From VRUE01 sp035548675 (GTDB lineage: Bacteria > Actinomycetota > Thermoleophilia > Solirubrobacterales > 70-9): a DNA stretch of 5,147 nucleotides. The notes beneath the pieces were generated by a model. The model ran no database searches, was not told the DNA's origin, and was given only the letters and a program-made list of their open reading frames with translations. Where the stretch lies: contig DASZSJ010000080.1 in the NCBI GenBank assembly GCA_035548675.1, positions 1-5,147 on the forward strand. Direction: 5' to 3'. Shown piece after piece: positions 1 to 5,147 of the stretch (position 1 is the first letter of the stretch; the number at the start of each line of letters is the position of its first letter). The position numbers and the translations under genes were made by a program.

Positions 1-1019
1 CCGGCGGCGGCGTGGTGGGGGGGGTGGCGCGGGTGGCCGGGGGGGTGCTGGCGGTGGCGTTTGTGGCGGGGAGCGTGTATTCGAGCTTGTTGGTGCTGCG
101 GGATACCTCGATCGCGCCGCCGGGGCACGGGGCGGAGCTGCGCGCTTTCATGCCGGTGCTGCGCGGCGAACCGGTGCTCTACGCGGGCCAGGACCGCTAC
201 GCGGCCTACGAGCTGATGGGGGCCGACACCCACGTGCCGCTGGTCGAGTTCCCCGACGCCGACGTCTCCCCCAGTCCGGAAAAGCCGTTCGACACCGGCG
301 ACGCCTACAGCCCGATCGACTTCGACTCCTTCTCCAAGGGCACCCTCGACCGCTTCCCCTACGTGATCACCGGCCGCGCCGCCTGGAACAGCGAAGCGCC
401 GCCCAACTTCCGCCGCGTCGCCTCCACGCCCTCATACATCCTCTGGAAGCGGACCGGCGCGACGCCCGAGGACCGGCACGTCCTGCTCGAGGGCACCGAG
501 GCCGGGGCGCAGGTGAAATGCGCCTCGCCGGAGATCCGCATCCTCACCGCCAACCCGGGCCGCGCCGGGCTCTTCCCGGCGACGAGGATCGGGCAGAAGT
601 CCGACTGGAGCCCCGACTCGACCCTGCAGACGGGCGAGGCGGCGACCCAGGCGCTGCGCCTGCCGCGCGGGCGCTGGCGACTCTCGCTGCAGTACTTCTC
701 CCCCTTCGGCCTGAGCCTGAGCGCGCCGGGCCTGAGCCAGCCCCTGCCGGCGGCGCTCGACGGTCAGCGGCCGAGCACGATCAGCCTCGCCAGCAACGGT
801 CAGTTCTGGCCGGCGGGGACCGTCGCCAGCCCCGGCGGCCGGGTCCGCTTCACCGTCACCGCCGCGGAGCCCAGCACCCTGCAGCGGCTCAGCGGCTACG
901 CGGGCAAAGCGGAGCTGGGCGAGCTGGTCGCGGTGCGGGCCCAGCCCCACCGCAAGCTGGCGCTTGCCGCCAGCTGCGGTCACTGGCTCGACTGGTACGA
1001 AGCCGAGGAAGCGCCCTAG
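1..1019 (+). CDS. C-terminal part of a membrane-anchored protein of unknown function (5' end outside window)
   Basis: The reading frame is open to the left edge, so this is the 3' part of a longer gene. The first in-frame GTG (position 12) is not a convincing start because the frame continues upstream and no ribosome binding site can be judged. Numbered from that GTG, residues about 5-28 form one hydrophobic segment, probably the last membrane helix of a larger membrane protein. A hydrophilic region of about 300 residues follows and is probably extracytoplasmic. It starts with an alpha/beta-looking stretch (RGEPVLYAGQDRYAAYELMG, 51-70) and an acidic, aromatic-rich block ending in PSYILWKRTG (140-149). 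Residues about 210-310 are beta-rich and end in a short tail. The only two cysteines, C170 and C322, lie in this soluble part and could form a disulfide. The arrangement recalls cell-envelope glycosyltransferase-like membrane proteins with a C-terminal soluble domain, but no catalytic motif is visible and I assign no function. The stop is TAG, inside a CCTAG box at the edge of the palindromic repeat. Confidence 0.75.
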   Translation, partial: GGGVVGGVARVAGGVLAVAFVAGSVYSSLLVLRDTSIAPPGHGAELRAFMPVLRGEPVLYAGQDRYAAYELMGADTHVPLVEFPDADVSPSPEKPFDTGDAYSPIDFDSFSKGTLDRFPYVITGRAAWNSEAPPNFRRVASTPSYILWKRTGATPEDRHVLLEGTEAGAQVKCASPEIRILTANPGRAGLFPATRIGQKSDWSPDSTLQTGEAATQALRLPRGRWRLSLQYFSPFGLSLSAPGLSQPLPAALDGQRPSTISLASNGQFWPAGTVASPGGRVRFTVTAAEPSTLQRLSGYAGKAELGELVAVRAQPHRKLALAASCGHWLDWYEAEEAP

Positions 1020-1184
1020 AGGGATCGGCGAAACCCGCGTGTGCGGGCCCGGCGAGCGCCGGAGCGAGCGGGACAAGGACGCAGGGAGGCCGAATGGCAG
1101 CGCCATTTGGCCGACCGAGGACGCTGTACCGCGCAGTGTCCGCCGCCGCCGGACGTGCGCGGGGGCCTCGCCAATCCCTCCTAG
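1015..1184. repeat. 160-bp imperfect palindromic element, full-length copy, bounded by CCTAG
   Basis: This element fills the junction between two convergent genes. The outer arms are AGGGATCGGCGAAACCC (1020-1036) and its near-complement ending in CGCCAATCCCT (1163-1179). They pair at 14 of 17 positions, and all three mismatches are transitions. CCTAG flanks both ends (1015-1019 and 1180-1184). The right part, 1113-1184, recurs at 3410-3481 with only two differences (CC here, TT there). Several smaller hairpins are nested inside: CCCGC/GCGGG (1034-1047), CCGGC/GCCGG (1049-1062), GGCCGAATGGC/GCCATTTGGCC (1088-1112) and GGACGCTG/CAGTGTCC (1119-1141). The left half (1017-1088) looks like a diverged inverted version of the right half. 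No open reading frame of its own is supported. I read it as a dispersed non-coding palindrome (REP- or MITE-like) that probably also terminates transcription from both sides. The family is not one I can name. Confidence 0.8.
1088..1112. terminator. Central hairpin of the palindrome, likely two-way terminator
   Basis: GGCCGAATGGC (1088-1098) and GCCATTTGGCC (1102-1112) form an 11-bp stem with one G-T pair and a three-base AGC loop, at the centre of the larger palindrome. It lies about 70 bp past the stop of each flanking convergent gene. No T-run follows on either strand, so it is not a textbook intrinsic terminator, though U-poor terminators are common in high-GC actinobacteria. The structure is seen directly; the terminating role is inferred from position. 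Confidence 0.5.
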
Positions 1185-2111
1185 CTAGATCGCCTTGGAG
1201 GCGAGGCGGTCCTCGGTGGGGCGGACGACGTCCCAGGCGAGGCCGACCTTCTCCAGCGAGTCGATGACCATGGCGGAGAGGTCGATCTGCCAGCGGCCGA
1301 GGCCGTGGGTGGCGGAGGTCGGGAAGGCGTGGTGGTTGTTGTGCCAGGCCTCGCCGAAGGTCGGGATCGCGATCAGGGCGAGGTTGCGCGACTCGTCGGT
1401 GGTCTCGAAGTCGCGCTTGCCGAAGACGTGGCAGAGCGAGTTGATGCTGTAGGTGAAGTGGTGGAGGACGAAGACGCGGACGAGGCCGCCCCAGAGCAGG
1501 CCGGTGACGCCGGCGAAGAGGGTGCCGCCGATGATCCAGCCGAGCGCGAAGGGCAGCAGCAGCCCGGCAATCGCCCAGAACAGGAAAGTGCGGTCGACCC
1601 AGTTGATGATCGGGTCTTTGATCAGGTCCGGCGCGAAGCGCTCCTTGTTGCCGCGCTGGGTGTGGATGAAGAGCCAGCCCATGTGGGCGTGGAAGAGGCC
1701 GCGCATCGCACCGCTCCAGCCATGGCCGTGGTCGACGTGGGGGCTGTGCGGATCCCCTTCTTCGTCGGAGAAGGCGTGGTGCTTGCGGTGGTCGGCGACC
1801 CAGGAGATCACCGGCCCCTCGATCGCGGCCGAGCCGAGGATGCCGAGCAGGCCGTGCAGCCACTTGGTTGTCTTGAAGCTGCGGTGGGTGAGGTGGCGGT
1901 GGAAGCCGACCGTGATCCCCATGCCGGTGAAGAAGTACATGCCGCAGAAGAGGAAGACGTCGCTCCAGTGCAGCGCCTTGCCCCAGACCTGCCAGCCGGC
2001 GAAGCCGATCGCGAGGAAGGGGATCAACGTCACCAGCCCGGTGATGATGCGGTCGCGCGTCTCGTTGGCGACCGGCTGAATGTCGGATGGGAGAGGTCCA
2101 GCACCTGCCAT
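1185..2111 (-). CDS. Acyl-CoA/acyl-lipid delta-9-type fatty acid desaturase (membrane di-iron)
   Basis: This 308-residue membrane desaturase belongs to the stearoyl-CoA desaturase family, which uses O2 and electrons from a redox partner to insert a cis double bond into a saturated acyl chain. The histidine ligands of the di-iron site are all present: HRHLTH (71-76), HRKHH (108-112) and HNNHH (257-261). The family's additional NSxxH element appears as NSLCH (224-228). Hydrophobic segments at about 23-40, 52-70, 84-104 and 175-215 fit the usual four-helix topology, with histidine boxes on the cytosolic side. Length is normal for a bacterial member without a fused cytochrome b5 or ferredoxin domain, so the electron donor must be encoded elsewhere. 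The start is secure: ATG at 2111 is preceded five codons upstream by an in-frame stop. A good -10-like TATGAT lies only 11 bases before it, so the leader would be very short. The gene is divergent from the CFA synthase, which could act on its products. Whether the substrate is acyl-CoA or intact phospholipid, and the exact bond position, cannot be read from the sequence. It ends in TAG next to the repeat. Confidence 0.93.
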   Translation of the reverse strand: MAGAGPLPSDIQPVANETRDRIITGLVTLIPFLAIGFAGWQVWGKALHWSDVFLFCGMYFFTGMGITVGFHRHLTHRSFKTTKWLHGLLGILGSAAIEGPVISWVADHRKHHAFSDEEGDPHSPHVDHGHGWSGAMRGLFHAHMGWLFIHTQRGNKERFAPDLIKDPIINWVDRTFLFWAIAGLLLPFALGWIIGGTLFAGVTGLLWGGLVRVFVLHHFTYSINSLCHVFGKRDFETTDESRNLALIAIPTFGEAWHNNHHAFPTSATHGLGRWQIDLSAMVIDSLEKVGLAWDVVRPTEDRLASKAI

Positions 2112-2167
2112 GGAAGGCCGCGATCATACGGACTCCGGCGCCGGAAAAGAAAGGTAAAGTCGCGTTC
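2112..2167. promoter_or_regulatory. Divergent promoter region between desaturase and CFA synthase
   Basis: These 56 bases separate the two divergent starts and contain the A-rich stretch GAAAAGAAAGGTAAAG, unusual in this GC-rich window. On the minus strand TATGAT (2128 down to 2123) differs from the TATAAT -10 consensus at one base. It would start transcription within a few bases of the desaturase ATG at 2111, giving a nearly leaderless mRNA; no convincing -35 is seen at 17 bases. On the plus strand TAAAGT (2155-2160) is a weaker -10 candidate seven bases before the TTG at 2168. The AAAGG at 2150-2154 could instead be a ribosome binding site, though its spacing of 13 bases is long. Both promoters are so close that the two genes may share regulation. 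This is inferred from sequence resemblance only. Confidence 0.4.
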
Positions 2168-3379
2168 TTGGCTTTTTCCAGCACCGCTCCCCTGCGCCGT
2201 GAGATCGAAGCTCGCATCCCCGAGCGCCCGTTCACGGTCGAGTTCTGGGACGGGACGCGCCTGCCGGCAAGCAACGGCGCCGGCCCGACCTTCTTCGTGC
2301 GCTCTCCCCGCGCCGCCGCCCACGTCCTGCGCGCCCCGGGCCAGCTCGGCCTCGGCCGCGCCTACGTCAGCGGCGACATCGACGTCGACGACATGGACGC
2401 GGTGATCGAGGTGCTCGACGGCTGGCAGCCGCCGGCGCTCGACGGCGCCGCCAAGCGCCGCCTGCTGCTCGGCGCTGTGCGCGCCGCCGGTTTCCAGCGT
2501 CCACCGCGCCGGCCCCAGGCGGAGCTCGTGCTCAGCGGCCGCCGCCACAGCAAGGAGCGCGACGCCAAGGCGGTGCGCCACCACTACGACGTCTCCAACG
2601 AGTTCTTCGCCCTCTTCCTCGACCAGTCGATGACCTACAGCTGCGCCTTCTGGGCGGAGGGGGCCGAGACGCTCGAGCGGGCGCAGGAAGAGAAGCTCGA
2701 CACGGTGGCGCGCAAGCTGGCGCTGCAGGAGGGCGACCGGGTGCTCGACGTCGGCTGCGGCTGGGGCGCCTTCCCGCTGCGGGCGGCGACCAGGTACGGC
2801 GCCAAGGTGCTCGGGATCACGCTCTCGCCGCCCCAGGCCGAGGAGGCGCGGCGGCGGGCCGAGGCGGCCGGGGTCGCCGACCGGGTCGAGGTCCGCGTGA
2901 TGGACTACCGCGACCTCGCCGCCAGCGGCGAGCGCTTCGACGCGATCGCCTCGATCGGCATGGTCGAGCACGTCGGCGAGGTCCAGATCGACGAGTACGC
3001 GCGCACGCTGGCCGGACTGCTGGAGCCGGGCGGACGCCTGCTCAACCACGGCATCGCCCGCCTGCGCCACACCGATCCCGAGGCCGGCGCCTTCTCCGAG
3101 CGCTACGTCTTCCCCGACGGCGAACCGCTGCACCTCTCGCGGGTGCTGCTGGCGCTCGAACGGGCCGGCTTCGTCGCCCGCCACGTCTCCGAGCACGGCG
3201 CCGACTACGCCGAGACCCTGCGCCACTGGGCGCGGCGACTGGATGAGAACCTGGAGGAGGCGATCCGCCTCGCCGGCCCCGAACGGGTGCGCGTCTGGCG
3301 CCTCTACCTGCGCGCCGCGCGCAACGGCTTCGAGAGCGGCTTCCTCTCGATCTACCAGGTGCGCTGCAGCTTGGCCTGA
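2168..3379 (+). CDS. cfa: Cyclopropane-fatty-acid-phospholipid synthase family SAM methyltransferase
   Basis: This is a class I SAM-dependent methyltransferase of the CFA synthase/mycolic-acid cyclopropane synthase family. Such enzymes transfer a methylene from S-adenosylmethionine to the cis double bond of an unsaturated phospholipid acyl chain at the membrane surface. With M1 at TTG 2168 the protein has 403 residues, close to the usual length. An N-terminal lipid-binding-type domain occupies about 1-125. Family signatures follow: HHYDVSNEFF (138-147), SMTYSCAFW (154-162), the SAM loop VLDVGCGWGAF (192-202), GITLSPPQ (216-223), MDYRD (245-249) and SIGMVEHVG (262-270). By alignment from memory with E. 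coli CFA synthase, the bicarbonate-binding Cys, Glu, His and Tyr correspond to C159, E267, H294 and Y347, so it should be active. An ATG at 2087 is also in frame but would overlap the divergent desaturase by 25 bases and add 27 non-family residues. TTG 2168, giving MAFSSTAPLRREIEAR, is preferred but not certain. A related reaction giving methyl-branched rather than cyclopropane chains cannot be excluded. A strong hairpin immediately follows the TGA stop. Confidence 0.92.
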   Translation: MAFSSTAPLRREIEARIPERPFTVEFWDGTRLPASNGAGPTFFVRSPRAAAHVLRAPGQLGLGRAYVSGDIDVDDMDAVIEVLDGWQPPALDGAAKRRLLLGAVRAAGFQRPPRRPQAELVLSGRRHSKERDAKAVRHHYDVSNEFFALFLDQSMTYSCAFWAEGAETLERAQEEKLDTVARKLALQEGDRVLDVGCGWGAFPLRAATRYGAKVLGITLSPPQAEEARRRAEAAGVADRVEVRVMDYRDLAASGERFDAIASIGMVEHVGEVQIDEYARTLAGLLEPGGRLLNHGIARLRHTDPEAGAFSERYVFPDGEPLHLSRVLLALERAGFVARHVSEHGADYAETLRHWARRLDENLEEAIRLAGPERVRVWRLYLRAARNGFESGFLSIYQVRCSLA

Positions 3380-3404
3380 GGGCCATCCCTGTCGGGATGG
3401 CCCT
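3379..3404 (+). terminator. Perfect hairpin directly after the CFA synthase stop
   Basis: GGGCCATCCC (3380-3389) pairs perfectly with GGGATGGCCC (3394-3403) around a TGTC loop, and the flanking A3379/T3404 adds an eleventh pair. The stem begins at the last base of the TGA stop. No T-run follows (the next bases are AGAAGG), so it is a U-less, GC-rich terminator candidate. It can form on both strands and may also stop read-through from the convergent phosphatase gene. Confidence 0.65.
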
Positions 3405-3481
3405 AGAAGGACCGAGGACGCTGTACCGCGCAGTGTCCGCCGCCGCCGGACGTGCGCGGGGGTTTCGCCAATCCCTCCTAG
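3402..3481. repeat. Second, half-length copy of the palindromic element, bounded by CCTAG
   Basis: Bases 3410-3481 match 1113-1184 at 70 of 72 positions in the same orientation; similarity stops abruptly on both sides. The copy keeps the GGACGCTG/CAGTGTCC hairpin (3416-3438) and the right outer arm, whose GGGTTTCGCC (3461-3470) is the exact reverse complement of GGCGAAACCC in the left arm of the first copy. The left half of the element is missing here; the unrelated hairpin at 3379-3404 occupies that place. CCTAG occurs at both edges (3402-3406 and 3477-3481). The right-hand CCTAG supplies the TAG stop codon of the convergent phosphatase gene. Like the first copy it lies exactly between convergent genes. 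Confidence 0.85.
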
Positions 3482-4158
3482 GCAGGGAAGTTGTCGGAGG
3501 CCCGGGGGATCGACCAGTCGGCGCCAGCTTGTTCCAGTTCCTCGACGCTGTAGGAGCCCGTAGCGACGCCGACGACCCTGATCCCGGCGCCGTGGCCCGC
3601 CCTGACGTCGCGGGGGGTGTCGCCGACGGCGATGCAGGCGCCGTCGGCGAGCGCGCCTCCGGAGACGAGCGCGCCGCGGCGCAGGGCGGCTTCGGTGACC
3701 TCGGTGCGATCGGGCGAGTCCGAGCCGTAACCGCCGAAGCCGAAGAAGCGATTGAGGTTCGCCCGGGCGAGCTTGATGTGGGCGGCCGCCTCGATATTGC
3801 CGGTGACGAGGCCGAGCAGCACGCCGGCGTCGATCAGGCGCTCGAGCAGCGCCTCGATGCCGGGCATGACCCGGTAGCCGGGGGACTCGGCGACGGCCGC
3901 CGGCAGGTGCTCGAGGTAGCAGCCGATCGCCTGCGAGCGCTCGGCCTGGGTGCCCTCGCGCCCGACCACCTCACGGAAGACGATCTTGACGATCTCGGGG
4001 TCGGTCATGCCGGCGTCGGTGTGCTCGGCGACGTCGGCCTCGACCCCGTGCAGCTCGCGGAAGGCGCGCTGCCAGGCGACGCCGCCGGCGCCGCCCGTGA
4101 CGAGGAGCGTCCCGTCGATGTCGAAGAGGACGGCGCGGACCGCGCTCGCCTCACTCAC
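3478..4158 (-). CDS. HAD-superfamily phosphatase, phosphoglycolate-phosphatase-like
   Basis: This 226-residue haloacid-dehalogenase-superfamily hydrolase should be a soluble, Mg2+-dependent phosphatase. Motif I is FDIDGTLL (12-19), with nucleophile D13 and general acid/base D15. A helical cap (subclass C1) occupies about 20-95. Motif II is LVTGN with T119, the motif III lysine is probably K129 in HIKLAR, and motif IV is GDTPRD (179-184) with D180 and D184. All four are intact, so it is predicted active. Length and layout fit the phosphoglycolate phosphatase/Gph-like group, but substrate cannot be read from motifs; FGGYGSDSPDR (141-151) looks like a subfamily signature. The start is GTG at 4158, eight bases inside the end of cydB, with a strong AAGGAG seven bases upstream, so translation is probably coupled to cydB. 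Alternative substrates such as other sugar phosphates or nucleotides remain possible. The TAG stop lies in the CCTAG box of the repeat, so the last residues may have been set by the element's arrival. Confidence 0.9.
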   Translation of the reverse strand: MSEASAVRAVLFDIDGTLLVTGGAGGVAWQRAFRELHGVEADVAEHTDAGMTDPEIVKIVFREVVGREGTQAERSQAIGCYLEHLPAAVAESPGYRVMPGIEALLERLIDAGVLLGLVTGNIEAAAHIKLARANLNRFFGFGGYGSDSPDRTEVTEAALRRGALVSGGALADGACIAVGDTPRDVRAGHGAGIRVVGVATGSYSVEELEQAGADWSIPRASDNFPA

Positions 4159-5147
4159 CGAGCAACTCCTTCTGCGAGAGCCAGTAGAGCAGGCCGAGTG
4201 CGGGCAGGACGAGGACGACGGCGGCGATGAAGACGACGATCACCGCGCCGAGAGTCTCGGGCGGAGCGGCGGACTGGGTGATCTTCAGCGATGTCGGCAG
4301 CAGGTAGGGGAACTGGGCGACGCCCCAGCCCCAGATCACCGCGATGACCGCGCCGGCGGCGAGCGGGCGCAGGAGCGGGGTCGCGCGAGCCTCGCGGGAG
4401 CCGCCGCTCGCGGCCGCCCCACGCGCGGACGCGAGCAGGATCGCGAGCACCCCGGCGCCGCAGAGCGCTGAGAGGATCACGAGCGGCAGGCCCTCATCGA
4501 CGAGCTGATCGAAGATGTAGCGCGCTTCGGCGTGCAGCTCGACCAGGCCGAAGGCGGCGAGGACCCCGGCGAGGGCGGCGGCAATGAGGGCGCGGCGGGC
4601 GAAGTAGCGCTCCATCTCCTCCTCGCCCGCTCGCCTCGCGTCGGCGATCAGGAAGACGGCCGCCAGGTAGGCGCCGCTGGCGACGAACATCGCCCCGGTG
4701 AGCAGCGGCAGCGGCTGCAGCCAGCTCGAGAAGGGCGGGCCGTTGCCATCGCCCGGGACGTTGCCGGCGGCGACGGCGCCGACCACGGTGCCCATGAAGA
4801 ACGGGGTGAGGAGCGAGGAGATGGCGAAGGTGGCACCGGCGGCGCGGCGCCCCGAGAGCCCCTCGATCGACTTGCGGAAGGCGAAGCCCGAGCCGCGCAG
4901 GACGATGCCGAGCGCGGCCAGGGCGAGCGGCACGTAGAGGGTCGTCATCACCGCGCTGAAGGCGGGTGGGAAGGCGGTCCAGAGGACGACGAGGATGAAG
5001 ATCAACCAGACGTGATTCGCCTCCCAGACGGGCGTGAGCGAGCGCTGGATCAGCCCCCGCGGCCGCTCCCCCCGCTTCGCCCCACCGGCAACCAGGTCCC
5101 AGAACCCCCCACCGAAATCCGCCCCCCCGAAGAGCGCATAGAACGTC
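4151..5147 (-). CDS. cydB: Cytochrome bd quinol oxidase subunit II (CydB), N-terminus cut by window edge
   Basis: Subunit II of the cytochrome bd terminal oxidase, an integral inner-membrane protein that pairs with haem-carrying CydA to oxidise quinol and reduce O2 to water without pumping protons. The frame runs to the right window edge, and 331 residues are visible. Typical members have about 335-380, so probably only some 10-20 N-terminal residues are missing. Numbering the first complete codon as 1, GGADFGGGFWDL (7-18), PVWEANHVWLIF (39-50) and TAFPPAF (57-63) are family hallmarks, and GWGVAQFPYLLP (273-284) is the conserved late motif. Besides the truncated first helix, about eight hydrophobic helices follow, with charged connecting loops at about 84-102 and 169-186. 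The Glu-Ala-Asn-His version of the PVWEANHVW motif differs from E. coli CydB (Asp-Gly-Asn-Gln) and is as in many actinobacterial and CioB-like proteins; this is from memory. A TTG at 5005 is not the start, since homology continues upstream. cydA is probably just beyond the right edge. The next gene overlaps by eight bases. Confidence 0.95.
   Translation of the reverse strand, partial: TFYALFGGADFGGGFWDLVAGGAKRGERPRGLIQRSLTPVWEANHVWLIFILVVLWTAFPPAFSAVMTTLYVPLALAALGIVLRGSGFAFRKSIEGLSGRRAAGATFAISSLLTPFFMGTVVGAVAAGNVPGDGNGPPFSSWLQPLPLLTGAMFVASGAYLAAVFLIADARRAGEEEMERYFARRALIAAALAGVLAAFGLVELHAEARYIFDQLVDEGLPLVILSALCGAGVLAILLASARGAAASGGSREARATPLLRPLAAGAVIAVIWGWGVAQFPYLLPTSLKITQSAAPPETLGAVIVVFIAAVVLVLPALGLLYWLSQKELLGE
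4166..4171 (-). promoter_or_regulatory. Ribosome binding site fixing the GTG start of the phosphatase
   Basis: On the minus strand AAGGAG is followed by seven bases (TTGCTCG) and GTG at 4158. It lies inside the last codons of cydB (residues QKELLGE). The cydB stop falls within GTGAGTGA, giving an eight-base gene overlap in a different frame. This site decides the start and argues for one mRNA with translational coupling. Confidence 0.75.

Noticed and set aside
432..1106. 224-codon minus-strand open frame over the first gene and the repeat
   Set aside because: Arg/Pro/Gly/Ala-rich, no motif, and it begins inside the palindrome; the plus-strand frame has a coherent membrane segment and soluble domain.
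1138..1154. Riboswitch-like switch between GTCCG/CGGAC and the GGACGCTG/CAGTGTCC hairpin
   Set aside because: The two stems are mutually exclusive, but this arises easily in CCG-repeat-rich sequence; it lies after gene ends rather than in a leader.
1020..1179. Strand-specific structured RNA inferred from G-U pairing
   Set aside because: The two inner hairpins have G-T mismatches that favour plus-strand RNA, but the outer arms have C-A mismatches that favour the minus strand. The evidence is mixed and fits random transitions in a palindrome.
1015..1184. CCTAG as a clean 5-bp target-site duplication
   Set aside because: CTAG is palindromic, and CCTAG follows the right arm in both copies, so it could equally be the outermost part of the element's ends. 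Not claimed as a duplication without empty-site comparison.
889..2274. 461-codon open frame on the minus strand overlapping the desaturase
   Set aside because: It is a shadow of the desaturase in another frame: Arg/Pro/His-rich, low complexity and without a family motif, while the overlapping frame has all three histidine boxes.
1305..2405. 366-codon plus-strand open frame antisense to the desaturase
   Set aside because: Val/Glu/Ala/Asp-rich composition typical of the antisense of a GC-rich gene. It crosses from one real gene into another and has no recognisable domain.
2030..3226. 398-codon minus-strand open frame antisense to the CFA synthase
   Set aside because: Composition (Gly/Ala/Val/Arg/Glu-rich) fits an antisense shadow; the plus strand carries complete methyltransferase motifs.
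3397..4230. 277-codon plus-strand open frame antisense to the phosphatase
   Set aside because: It starts in the hairpin and repeat, is dominated by Gly/Ala/Asp/Val/Arg, and opposes a gene with all four HAD motifs.

Overview
The window is very GC-rich (roughly 70% by eye), densely packed, and uses G/C at third codon positions. With a two-subunit cytochrome bd oxidase, an SCD-type desaturase and a mycobacterial-style CFA synthase, this suggests an actinobacterium. The first gene resembles membrane proteins I associate with Thermoleophilia (Solirubrobacterales-like), but that lineage call is an inference from memory, not a search result.

Layout, left to right. (1) A plus-strand gene that enters from outside the window and ends at 1019: the C-terminal part of a membrane-anchored, probably exported protein with no assigned function. 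(2) A convergent junction (1020-1184) filled by a 160-bp imperfect palindrome. (3) A minus-strand acyl-lipid/acyl-CoA desaturase (1185-2111) with all three histidine boxes. (4) A short divergent control region (2112-2167). (5) A plus-strand cyclopropane-fatty-acid synthase-type methyltransferase (about 2168-3379). (6) A second convergent junction (3380-3477) holding a perfect hairpin and a second, shorter copy of the palindrome's right half. (7) A minus-strand two-gene operon reading in from the right edge: cydB (4151-5147, missing only its extreme N-terminus) and a HAD-family phosphatase (3478-4158) whose start overlaps the end of cydB.

How the genes may work together: the divergent desaturase and CFA synthase form a plausible membrane-lipid module, one placing a cis double bond in acyl chains and the other adding a methylene or methyl group from S-adenosylmethionine across that bond. 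CydB belongs to the high-affinity quinol oxidase; its CydA partner is not visible and probably lies beyond the right edge. The phosphatase is translationally coupled to cydB.

The least ordinary feature is the repeat. Two copies share 70 of 72 bases, and each sits exactly between convergent genes and abuts stop codons. Both are bounded by CCTAG, and I found no CTAG tetramer in the window outside these two junctions. It looks like a dispersed, palindromic, possibly MITE/REP-like element used as a two-way terminator. There is no gene-free stretch longer than 300 bases, and I saw no tRNA, rRNA, CRISPR array or transposase gene.
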